In this document: positions 43,986 to 52,596 of the stretch, in pieces
How positions within the stretch are numbered: the stretch's first letter is position 1
Layout of the letters: each line of letters starts with the position of its first letter
Assembly: GCA_035622175.1 (NCBI GenBank)
Contig: DASPVV010000067.1
Location: 25,739-89,738 of the forward strand
Reading direction: 5' to 3'
Source of the DNA: JAFAGX01 sp035622175
Lineage (GTDB): Bacteria; Acidobacteriota; Terriglobia; Terriglobales; Acidobacteriaceae
DNA: 64,000 bases
The notes under the pieces: generated by a model
What the model was told of the DNA's origin: nothing
The model's input: only the letters and a program-made list of their open reading frames with translations
The model's database searches: none
Position numbers and translations under genes: made by a program

Positions 43986-46481
43986 CTAGCGTGTCAGATT
44001 GAATGTGCCTCGCAAGGCGATTTTGTCGGAAGAACCTCCGACCAGGATGGAGAACTCCCCCGGTTCGGCGCTCCAGTCATTCTTTGCCGCGTCGTAAAAC
44101 GAGAAGGCTCGGCGATCGAGCTTCAGCGTGACTCGTTTGCGTTCCCCCGGTTTCAAATTCACTTTTGCGAAGCCTTTCAGCTCTTTGACGGGCCGTGGAA
44201 CACTGGCGTGAGAATCGCCGACGTAGAGTTCTGCTGCCTCGGCACCTTGCCGATGGCCAGTGTTCTGAACCTCGAAGGAAACGGTGACAGGCTGGTTTAC
44301 GTCTCCGGCTGGAGGCGACACCGACAAGTTGCTGTAGGCGAAAGTGGTGTAGGAAAGGCCAAATCCAAAAGGAAACAGCGGCTTCGTCGCGGAACGATCG
44401 AAGTGCCGGTATCCCAAAAACACGCCCTCCGAATATTGCACTCGCATCTCTCCTGGCGCGGGATAGTAGTGGGGAAAAACCGGGTTATCTTCCCAGCGGC
44501 GTTCAAACGATGCCGGCAGCTTGCCCGAGGGACTGTACTCGCCAAACAGAATCTGCGCCAGCGCTGTGCCGCCCTCCTGGCCGGGATACCAGGCGTGCAG
44601 AATGACCGGGACCTTGTCGATCCACCGCGTCATATCAATATTGCCCCCGGCGGTCACGACCACAATCGTGTTCCGGTTTACCGCGCTGATTTGTTGGATC
44701 AGTTCGTCCTGTCCCCCGGGAAGCTGGAAGGTTCGATCCGAGCCTTCTCCCTCCGTCTTGGGATCAAACCCGACGCAAATGACCACCGCGTCGGCGTTCG
44801 CCGCCACCGCCTTGGTTTTATTGCCGACGAACGCATCGGCCCGAGTCACCCCGAAACCCACACTGGCGCTGCCCACGTCTTCGAAGTATTCGAGGCGAAT
44901 CTTGTAGGCCTGGCCGGCTTCGAGGGGCTTAACACCCGTATCCAGGGTCTGAGCATGAGGCTGCCAATCATCAATCACCCGGTCTTCTCCGACGTAGAGT
45001 CGAACGCCATCGTCAGCCGAGGTGAAGAACTGATAGGCGCCCGACTGTCTAGGTATGAAATAGCCCGTCCATCGAATTGAGAAATGGTCCACGGGCTCGC
45101 CCGGAGCAAAACTGCCTTCGCCCCAATCGAAGTGAACCCGCGGGTCGATACGCACCATGGCAGGCGTCCCATTCAGTTCCTGGTTGCTGAAGTATTCCCC
45201 CTTCAAGCCCTTTTCGCCGCCAGGCTCAGTGACGAATTCAGCATGGTCGAAAACCTCATCCAGTACGGGAAGGTCGACCGCATACAAGACGTTGGCCTTG
45301 GTCCCGAGTTGGTTGCTGATGCCTTCGAGATAGCTCACGGCGTTGAAGGGTTGGCTTTCGGCACTGCCGCCTCCGCTGATCACCGCGGGATACGCATTCG
45401 GACCGATGACCGCAATCCTCTTCACTTTGGTCCCATCCAAGGGAAGCAGATCGCCGGCGTTTTTGAGCAAGACCATACCGCTCCTGGCTTCCTCCAAGGC
45501 GACCTGACGCCCTTCCTGACTATAGAGCGGAACGCTGGTCTCGGTCTGCGCCTGGTCGAAGAATCCGAATTCGATCGCTTTGCGAAGAATCCTCCGTACT
45601 TTGTCGTCAATGGCAGCCATGGACACCCTGCCGTCCTCGAGAGCCGGAAGCAGAGTGTCGCGATTCATGAATGAAGGCGACGGCATTTCAAGGTCGAGGC
45701 CGGCGTTGGCTGCCGCTATGCCGTTGTGCGTGGCTCCCCAATCCGACATAAGAATGCCGTCGAATCCCCACTCTTTCTTGAGGATTTCATTGTTCAGGTG
45801 GTGGTTGGAAGTCATGTAGGTACCATTGACCAAGTTGTAGGCATCCATGACAGCGCCTACTTTCGCTTCCTTGACCGAGGCCTCAAACGCGGGCAGATAG
45901 ATTTCGCGCAACGTTCTTTCGTCAATGTCGGAGCTGAGCGTCATGCGGGCAAATTCGGAATTGTTCCCGGCGAAATGCTTGGCGGTCGCAATGACGCCCT
46001 GCTGTTGGATGCCTTCGATTTCGTTCACCGCGATCCGCGATGCGAGATAAGGATCCTCTCCGAAGTATTCGAAGTTCCGTCCGTTCATCGGGGCGCGATA
46101 GATGTTCATGCCCGGCCCGAGAATGAAATGAACTCCGCGCGCCCGAGCATCGTTGCCCATGGAGACTCCCACTCGATGCGCGAGGTCACCGTCCCAGGAG
46201 GCTGCGAGAGCGATGGCTGCGGGGTATGCGGTGGTGAGGCCGTAATCGTGAACCCCCAGCGGTCCGTCGGACATTCTGAGCGAAGGTATCGCCAGCCGCG
46301 AAATAGGACGAGTGTAGAGGTCGTTGATACCGCCGATGATTTCGATCTTCTCGTCAGCGGTCATCTGGCTCAGGATGGACTGAACGCGGTTCTCGAGACC
46401 ACTTCTGGTTGGGGCCGACTGTTGAGCGGCACCCTGGGTTAGCAAGACGAATACGATCGCAACTGCCAGTTTTTTTGTCAT
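43986..46481 (-). CDS. GH3 beta-glucosidase with PA14 insert
   Basis: Secreted GH3 enzyme of 831 residues. Signal peptide MTKKLAVAIVFVLLTQGAAQ; N-terminal TIM barrel (RMSDGPLGVHD, ATAKHFAGNNSE, and the catalytic nucleophile Asp in GILMSDWGATHNG near residue 255); second alpha/beta domain (IAVIGPNAYPAVISGGGSA). A PA14 domain is inserted within it (about 415-545, GLKGEYFSNQELNG, YQFFTSADDGVRLYV). The C-terminal FnIII-like domain (FALGLSYTTFAYSNL type, PVKELKGFAKVNLKPGERKRVTL) ends the protein. The PA14 insert occurs in a known subgroup of beta-glucosidases and may bind sugars. It is in the same direction as GH30 upstream and GH15 downstream. Confidence 0.93.
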   Translation of the reverse strand: MTKKLAVAIVFVLLTQGAAQQSAPTRSGLENRVQSILSQMTADEKIEIIGGINDLYTRPISRLAIPSLRMSDGPLGVHDYGLTTAYPAAIALAASWDGDLAHRVGVSMGNDARARGVHFILGPGMNIYRAPMNGRNFEYFGEDPYLASRIAVNEIEGIQQQGVIATAKHFAGNNSEFARMTLSSDIDERTLREIYLPAFEASVKEAKVGAVMDAYNLVNGTYMTSNHHLNNEILKKEWGFDGILMSDWGATHNGIAAANAGLDLEMPSPSFMNRDTLLPALEDGRVSMAAIDDKVRRILRKAIEFGFFDQAQTETSVPLYSQEGRQVALEEARSGMVLLKNAGDLLPLDGTKVKRIAVIGPNAYPAVISGGGSAESQPFNAVSYLEGISNQLGTKANVLYAVDLPVLDEVFDHAEFVTEPGGEKGLKGEYFSNQELNGTPAMVRIDPRVHFDWGEGSFAPGEPVDHFSIRWTGYFIPRQSGAYQFFTSADDGVRLYVGEDRVIDDWQPHAQTLDTGVKPLEAGQAYKIRLEYFEDVGSASVGFGVTRADAFVGNKTKAVAANADAVVICVGFDPKTEGEGSDRTFQLPGGQDELIQQISAVNRNTIVVVTAGGNIDMTRWIDKVPVILHAWYPGQEGGTALAQILFGEYSPSGKLPASFERRWEDNPVFPHYYPAPGEMRVQYSEGVFLGYRHFDRSATKPLFPFGFGLSYTTFAYSNLSVSPPAGDVNQPVTVSFEVQNTGHRQGAEAAELYVGDSHASVPRPVKELKGFAKVNLKPGERKRVTLKLDRRAFSFYDAAKNDWSAEPGEFSILVGGSSDKIALRGTFNLTR

Positions 46482-46646
46482 ACCTTGTGTCCCAAGGAAA
46501 CTCCCGGGTTCACGACCGGTTGAAACCTACCTGGTAGCGGTTTTCCGGCTCGCAACTCGAATCTCCTGCCATCCTGTTTGGCGTCGATGACGGATGCGCA
46601 ACCGGCGCAGAAACGCGCTGCCGCGAAAAAAATGCCCAGATTCCAT

Positions 46647-48098
46647 CTACTGCGGTTTCCAGCGAAAGGTTGCGACGGCTCCCGCCGGCAGAGCGTACTG
46701 AAAGCTCTGGCCGGACCAGTTCACAGCGAACGTACGGTTGGCGCTCGCGGAGTTGAGCACCAGGAGCGCGATCGATCCGTCGGGATTTTGAAAGGCAACA
46801 TCCTCAATGCTGCCGTGGCGAAAACTGTTCGAATCGATGCGGTAGGCTCCAGGCAACACGAACCTCGCCACGTGCCCGAGCAGGTAGTACTCAACGTTAT
46901 GGCCGACCGTCGCAGGCGAGGCGCTGTCGTCGATGGTCACAACTCCCCGACAATTCGTGCATCCTCCGTTCTGCGGACCGGAATTCTGATCGAGGGCCAG
47001 GTTCCACAGCGAAACACTACGCGCCCAATTGCGGGTCGCACCGATCAACAGATGTTCGGCATCCCAAGCCAGATCGTTGGCGAGGCTCGTCGCGACCGTT
47101 CCCGAGCATTCCGTGAACCAGATATCCTTATTCGGAAATGCAGACTTCACCGTCGATTGGGCGCCGACATCTCCGGCATAGCAGTGAAAGGCGCTCCCGG
47201 CTACATAACTTGATGCCGCTGGATCCGCCAGTACGGTTTGCGGGTAAGAAGGTGTCTTCCAGTTGTGATCGTAGCTCAGGATCTTCACGCTTCCGAATCC
47301 TGCCGCTTGCAATGCGGGTCCGAGATTCGTGCCGATGAAGCTCGCCTCGTCATTGGCAGCCAGATAGGCCGTGGGATAACTGCGGTTGGAGTTCAGCGGC
47401 TCGTTTTGCGGCAGGACAGCGTAAATTTGAATGCCTTGCTCCTGGTACTGCCGCACGAACTTCACGAAATACTGCGCCAGGCTGGGAAAATAAGCGGGAT
47501 TCACATGGCCGCCGTTCATGGTGCCGGAAGTCTTCATCCAGGCTGGCGGACTCCAGGGAACGGCAACGATCTTGATCCGAGGATTCACGGCCAGAGCCCG
47601 CTGCAGAAGTGGTGTGATATACGCGGTATCGTGCGCGATGGAAAAATTGGCGAGCGTGGGATCGGTCTGTCCTGGCGGCATATCGTCGTAGCTGTAGTTT
47701 CCGCTGGCGGAGAAATCGGTCGCGCCCATCGGCTGGCGCAGAAAACTGATGCCGATACCCTCTCTCGTGTCAAACAAGCTTTGCCAGAGATGGGTTTGCT
47801 CGGCGGAACTCAGCTTATGGGCGATCACCCAGGCGGCGGAATCCGTGAGCGACGCTCCAAATCCATCGATCTGCTGGTATTTCGTGGAATCGTTGACCGT
47901 GATCACGGCGCCGGTCGGAGAACGGCTGGCGGCGAAGGCCACCGTCGGCCGTGGCTGCAACAACAGCGTGCCGTCTGCCGTCGTTTCGACAACCTGCACG
48001 CTTGGACCGGTGGACACGATTGGGGTTGTGGACTCGCGTCCGCCGGAACAGGAATACCCCGCAAGCAGGGCAACGCAGATCAACCCGTGAGTTCTCAT
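46647..48098 (-). CDS. GH30 family glycosidase, putative lipoprotein
   Basis: A 483-residue GH30 enzyme. The N-terminus has a lipobox-like LLAGYSCSGG, so the protein is probably lipid-anchored. The TIM barrel shows DGFGASLTDSAAWV, GISFLRQPMGATDFS, VPWSPPAWMKTSG, YFVKFVRQYQEQGI, acid/base Glu in AVLPQNEPL and nucleophile Glu in IWFTECSGT. A C-terminal beta domain follows. GH30 includes glucosylceramidases, beta-1,6-glucanases and xylanases; this type with WSPPAWMK is close to the glucosylceramidase/beta-1,6-glucanase side. A second, divergent GH30 is encoded at 61913. Confidence 0.92.
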   Translation of the reverse strand: MRTHGLICVALLAGYSCSGGRESTTPIVSTGPSVQVVETTADGTLLLQPRPTVAFAASRSPTGAVITVNDSTKYQQIDGFGASLTDSAAWVIAHKLSSAEQTHLWQSLFDTREGIGISFLRQPMGATDFSASGNYSYDDMPPGQTDPTLANFSIAHDTAYITPLLQRALAVNPRIKIVAVPWSPPAWMKTSGTMNGGHVNPAYFPSLAQYFVKFVRQYQEQGIQIYAVLPQNEPLNSNRSYPTAYLAANDEASFIGTNLGPALQAAGFGSVKILSYDHNWKTPSYPQTVLADPAASSYVAGSAFHCYAGDVGAQSTVKSAFPNKDIWFTECSGTVATSLANDLAWDAEHLLIGATRNWARSVSLWNLALDQNSGPQNGGCTNCRGVVTIDDSASPATVGHNVEYYLLGHVARFVLPGAYRIDSNSFRHGSIEDVAFQNPDGSIALLVLNSASANRTFAVNWSGQSFQYALPAGAVATFRWKPQ

Positions 48099-48279
48099 AA
48101 AGCGATGGCCCTGTGTGCGAGGTGGTGGTGCAAGAGCTCATCGTCTGATCGCATCCACCCTCCGCCTCCCGACTGGTTCCACGCGGCGTCGTACATGCAG
48201 TTTCACTGGAGATCATCGAGTTTGAGAGAAGAGACGGCAAGCGATCGCCGTCTCTGGCATAGAAATTGATTTCGCCAAG

Positions 48280-51200
48280 TTAGAAGGTCAAGCGAGCACC
48301 CACTTGCAGGCTTCGCCCGCCTACGGTGTAGTTGCTGATGGCAACCGTCCCGGTTGTATAGGGAGTGCCTACGCCGGATGAGCCGCCCACGGTGGCATCG
48401 CTTGGCACGCCGAAGCTAGGATGATTGAATGCGTTTTGGGCATCGCCGCGAATCTGGAACTTCATGTTCTCCCAAGGCAGGGAAAACGTCTTGCCCGCCG
48501 ACAGGTTCACAACGTTGAGCCCCGGCCCGTAGAGACTGTTTCTTCTCACGTTGCCGAAGGTCCCATTGGCAGCCTGAAGGAATACCCCCGGGTTAAACCA
48601 GTTGTCGATGCTCTGGTGAGCCGGCCTCCAGCTCACTCCAGGATTCCAATTTGGAAACACCGACGCATTGGAGGACAGGGAGTAGGTATTTTGCGTTCCA
48701 TCCACGCTGAACGGATTTCCCGTAGACAGAACCAGCGTTCCGGAGATCTGCCAGCCGCCGATCACCGTATCCAGTAGCTTGTTGTTGTTCAGGAACGTCT
48801 TGCCGTTGCCAAACGGCAGTTGGTAGACGGCATAGCCTTTAAACGCATTCCGCACGTCAAAGTTGGAGTTGCTGTAGTTGGCCGAGGGATTGTACGCATT
48901 CTGGAAATCCTGCGGGCCTGAGTGACTTCCCCAGCCCGAGGAGTCGGCATCGTCGAGAAAATGGGACCAGACGTAATTGAAGCTGAAACTCAATCCGTTG
49001 GTCATGCGCTTGGTGATGGATGCCTGCAACGAGTTGTAGTTTGAAATCGCATTGTTGGTGCTGCCAGTGATGGTCTGGTAATTCGTATAGGGGCGGTCTC
49101 CCGTGTCGTTCGATGAGAACAGGCTCTCGGGAACCTGATTAAGATCGGTTGGGAACTGAAGATTGTATCCGTGACTGGCCACATACGCCAGCTGGACCAT
49201 GTAATTTGCGCCCAGCTGGCGCTCGGTCGCCACATTCCACTGGTAGATTTTAGGAACCGGGGTATGGTACTCGATGTAGCCGGCAGGCTGGCCGTTAAAA
49301 CGGGTCGGGCTGGTAGATACGGCGGTATAGGGCAAGGGCGTGCTGGTTCCAAAAATGGTACCGGTGCCGTCGAGCTTCGTGGCCGGAATGATACCGTTGG
49401 TCGGGTCGGTGTAGCCGCCCGACGAACCGAGGGCGGCCCCCATCCCATAGACGGTGTTGTTCCCACCGTAGGTGTCCAGGCTCCAGATGTAGGAATACAC
49501 TCCAAACCCGCCACGAAGGACGGTTTTGGGATTCACCGCCCAGGCGGCGCCAACCCGCGGCAGCCAAACGTTGTAGACATCTTTCATAAGCGACGTCCGC
49601 CCGTTGGCGTGGGTGGAGCCGTACCAGTAGGCGCCCAGAGTGTTGGTGGCGGGATTCACCACCGTCGGGTCGAAGCTGGCCATATCTTCATGGACTTCGT
49701 TCCAGCCATGGTTGATCTGGTAGCGTAGGCCAAGATTCAAGGTAAGGTTCGGCCGCAACTTCCAATCGTCCTGAATGAACATCTGCGGGCTCTTCATGCG
49801 CGCACCATACTCAGGAATCACACTCGCGGTCCAATTGTTGGCATAACCCAGGAGAAAATCTGCATACTCCATGCCCGTTCCCGGGACCGGCGCGGCAATG
49901 CCGGTCTGGGGGTTGACCGCCCATTGCTGGGTGTACTGGCCGGAGAACTGAAACGTGCCTGCGTTAACGTTGCCCCAAGCGGTGGAATTGTTCTGGAACA
50001 ACAGCAGTTCCCCGCCGAAGTGCAGAATGTGCTTGCCCCGGATCATGGTCACCGAATCCGAGGGATCGAAGGTATGTTCCTTATAGACGGCGTTGGTGCC
50101 AGGATCAATCCAAGCGTAGGGGTAGGTGTTGATGAACTGGATGGCGGGGATGTCGTCTGCCGCAGCAAATTGCCAACCCAGTTGCGCCGCATATCCCTTG
50201 TCGAGGGAGCGATCGACAAAGAAGTTACCCTGATAGGTGTATCCCATACGGGCTTCATTGATCGTGCGCGGACTGATGTTCCACACATGCGTGATTTGTG
50301 CGCTATTGTTATCTACATCGCCGGATTCCCAACCGATCGGGGAGGGCGTAACATTGCTTGGGTAGTAGGCGGGATTGTCAGCCTGATTGTCGGACATGCT
50401 GAGACGCTGGTTCGACGTGAGGTCGTAATCCAGGCGTCCAAAATACTTCCGCCAGGGGTTCGGCGCAGGCACGGTCGAATAGAAATTATTTTGCAGTTCT
50501 CCCTCCGAGCCGATGTTTCCAGGTACAAATGCGCCCCCCGCAATATGGCTTGTCGGTGTGGGATAAAACGCCTGCATCTTCAGCGCGAGTGCATCGAACA
50601 ATTTGGCTGGAATAACGTTCCCGTTCCCATATTCGCTGGCGAAACTTTTCCGCACCGGGTAAGGATTGCCTGCCGCATCGTGCGCGATGGTCTGCGTCGT
50701 CGGATCGTAGATCGCCTGCATGCCGGTAAAGTTGCCGGCCAAAATCGCCGTGGTGGGGACACTATTGGTTGCGGTACTGTTGCCGTGGTTCACAATCTGG
50801 TCATAATCGAAGTAGAAGAAGAGTTTATTCTTGAGAATCGGTCCGCCGAGCGAGGCGCCGAAGTCGTTGTAACGCAGAAAGGGAATGGGGGGGAGTGTGG
50901 AAGCAGCGGCGCCAAACTCGTAGGGGTACGCGTTGAAAGCCGAATTTTGTATGTAATCGTAGGCGGAGCCGTGGAAGCTATTGGTGCCGCTCTTGGTAAT
51001 CTGATTAAAGATCACACCCCCGGTACCGTATTGTGCCGAGAAGGTTGAGGAGCTGACCTGGAGTTCAGCCACGGTCTCGAAGGTGGCCGGATTTGCGTTC
51101 TGACTGTGGGAGAGCGTAGTTGACGCTCCGTCCGCGAGGATATTGCTGTACGGCAAGTTGCCGTTGACCGCTACTTCCTGGCCGGGATTCGACGATCCCT

Positions 51201-51708
51201 GGTTCCCACCTGGGGTACCGGTAGCACCGGGCAACAGAATCACGAAGTTTTCCCAGTCTTGGGTTACCTGCGGCAGCTCTGCCATCGATTTGGCCTCAAA
51301 CGTGGTGCTCTGCTCCATGGTTTCCGTTTGCAGCAGGGGTACGTCGCTCGTGACGGTTACCTCTTCCGCGCTAGAACCAACCTCCAACCGGGCATTGACG
51401 GTGGTAAAGCCCACCTCAAGAGTGATTGGCCCGCGCACGAGGGTCGCGAAGCCTTGCTTGCTGAACGTCACCTTATAGTTGCCGGTCACGATGGAGGAAG
51501 TGTCGTAGACGCCGTCCTGATTGGTGACGTAATCCCTTGCCACACCGGTATTGACATTCAAGACCGTAACCGTCACAGCGGGAATCAGCGCGTCCGTGGT
51601 GTCGGTCACGGTTCCACGAATATCACCCGAGTTGGTGCTTTGCCCGAGACCCGGCAACGTTGCCAAAATCAGAAGGACTGGAAGTGACCAGAGCGTCAGT
51701 CTGTTCAT
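48280..51708 (-). CDS. TonB-dependent receptor, Oar-like (second copy)
   Basis: Outer-membrane receptor of 1142 residues. Signal peptide SLPVLLILATLPGLGQ; carboxypeptidase-regulatory domain (GDIRGTVTDTTDALIPAVTVTVLN); plug-like region (VTQDWENFVILLPG, VAVNGNLPYSNILADG, QYGTGGVIFNQITKSGTNSFHGSAYDYI); then a long barrel ending in GARLTF. The start at 51708 has GGAG eight bases upstream and a good promoter (51754-51782). It heads a run of GH30, GH3 and GH15 genes on the same strand, so it probably imports oligosaccharides released by those hydrolases. It is only distantly similar to the receptor at 27510. Confidence 0.92.
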   Translation of the reverse strand: MNRLTLWSLPVLLILATLPGLGQSTNSGDIRGTVTDTTDALIPAVTVTVLNVNTGVARDYVTNQDGVYDTSSIVTGNYKVTFSKQGFATLVRGPITLEVGFTTVNARLEVGSSAEEVTVTSDVPLLQTETMEQSTTFEAKSMAELPQVTQDWENFVILLPGATGTPGGNQGSSNPGQEVAVNGNLPYSNILADGASTTLSHSQNANPATFETVAELQVSSSTFSAQYGTGGVIFNQITKSGTNSFHGSAYDYIQNSAFNAYPYEFGAAASTLPPIPFLRYNDFGASLGGPILKNKLFFYFDYDQIVNHGNSTATNSVPTTAILAGNFTGMQAIYDPTTQTIAHDAAGNPYPVRKSFASEYGNGNVIPAKLFDALALKMQAFYPTPTSHIAGGAFVPGNIGSEGELQNNFYSTVPAPNPWRKYFGRLDYDLTSNQRLSMSDNQADNPAYYPSNVTPSPIGWESGDVDNNSAQITHVWNISPRTINEARMGYTYQGNFFVDRSLDKGYAAQLGWQFAAADDIPAIQFINTYPYAWIDPGTNAVYKEHTFDPSDSVTMIRGKHILHFGGELLLFQNNSTAWGNVNAGTFQFSGQYTQQWAVNPQTGIAAPVPGTGMEYADFLLGYANNWTASVIPEYGARMKSPQMFIQDDWKLRPNLTLNLGLRYQINHGWNEVHEDMASFDPTVVNPATNTLGAYWYGSTHANGRTSLMKDVYNVWLPRVGAAWAVNPKTVLRGGFGVYSYIWSLDTYGGNNTVYGMGAALGSSGGYTDPTNGIIPATKLDGTGTIFGTSTPLPYTAVSTSPTRFNGQPAGYIEYHTPVPKIYQWNVATERQLGANYMVQLAYVASHGYNLQFPTDLNQVPESLFSSNDTGDRPYTNYQTITGSTNNAISNYNSLQASITKRMTNGLSFSFNYVWSHFLDDADSSGWGSHSGPQDFQNAYNPSANYSNSNFDVRNAFKGYAVYQLPFGNGKTFLNNNKLLDTVIGGWQISGTLVLSTGNPFSVDGTQNTYSLSSNASVFPNWNPGVSWRPAHQSIDNWFNPGVFLQAANGTFGNVRRNSLYGPGLNVVNLSAGKTFSLPWENMKFQIRGDAQNAFNHPSFGVPSDATVGGSSGVGTPYTTGTVAISNYTVGGRSLQVGARLTF

Positions 51709-51753
51709 AAACCATCTCCCGGGTTGTCCATTTTTTCGTAACCAAACTTCGGA

Positions 51754-51782
51754 ATTCAGCCGGCAACCGTTCACGTTGTCAA
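51754..51782 (-). promoter_or_regulatory. Promoter of the second TonB receptor and glycosidase run
   Basis: On the minus strand a perfect TTGACA (51782-51777), 17-bp spacer and CTGAAT (51759-51754). Transcription would begin about 39 bases before the ATG. Confidence 0.5.
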
Positions 51783-51960
51783 GGATTTGTGGTGCGGCTT
51801 CGCCATGTCCTGGTGACTTCTAATGGTTTTCAACCATAGACGCCATCCACAAAACACGTCATGCTAATGTGTTTGTGCTGGAAAAATCTGCTATGCACAG
51901 GAACAGTAGGGATACTGTACTTTCGTATAGGTGCGGGGCTTGACCTCGACCCAGTAGAAA

Positions 51961-52596
51961 TCATTCCAGGGCAATAATGCCTCTTTTGAGCGCCGCCGTA
52001 GCGGCCTCGGTCCGGTCCTTGACGTTCAATTTCTCAAAGACATGACTGACGTGGAGCTTGACGGTCACTTCGGCGATGTTCAGTGCCGCCGCAATCTCTT
52101 TATTGCCCATTCCCTTGGCGACCATCTTCAAAACCTCCAACTCGCGACTGGTAAGCGGCCGGTGAGCTGCATGCTCGGCGAGCATGGGGGCTAAAGTGGG
52201 ATCCAGGTAGCGCTTGCCGTCCTCGACTTCCCGAATCGCGCGCAGCAATTCCTCTCGCCGTACGCTTTTCAGGACGTAGCCACGCGCTCCTGCCTGAAGC
52301 GAGCGGTAAATATCTTCTTCCCCCGAGTGTGTCGAGAGCATCAAGATCCGAGCGTCGGGGAACTCGCGAGTCAGGGTCGCGACCGCTTCGGTGCCGCTCA
52401 TGTCGGGCAGGCGAACATCCATCAGCACCAGGGTGGGGTGGTGCTTACGATAGGCCCGGATCGCGTCTTCTCCGTTCGCGGCCTCAGCGATGACTTCCAT
52501 ATCGTCTTCGGCGTTCAGCGACGCTGACAATCCCATGCGCACCATGAAGTGATCGTCGACGACGAGGATTCGTGCCGTTGGTCGCTGGGCGGTCAA
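51961..52596 (-). CDS. NarL/FixJ-type response regulator
   Basis: A 211-residue regulator. Receiver domain with ILVVDDHFMVRMG, phospho-Asp in LVLMDVRLPDMSG and the Lys in GYVLKSVR; the C-terminal LuxR-type helix-turn-helix is LTSRELEVLKMVAKGMGNKEIAAALNIAEVTVKLHVSHVFEKLNVKDRTEA. It starts with TTG overlapping the stop of the upstream kinase (TTGA), so translation is coupled. It lies immediately upstream of the second TonB receptor and could control the glycosidase genes; that is inference from position. Confidence 0.93.
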   Translation of the reverse strand: MTAQRPTARILVVDDHFMVRMGLSASLNAEDDMEVIAEAANGEDAIRAYRKHHPTLVLMDVRLPDMSGTEAVATLTREFPDARILMLSTHSGEEDIYRSLQAGARGYVLKSVRREELLRAIREVEDGKRYLDPTLAPMLAEHAAHRPLTSRELEVLKMVAKGMGNKEIAAALNIAEVTVKLHVSHVFEKLNVKDRTEAATAALKRGIIALE

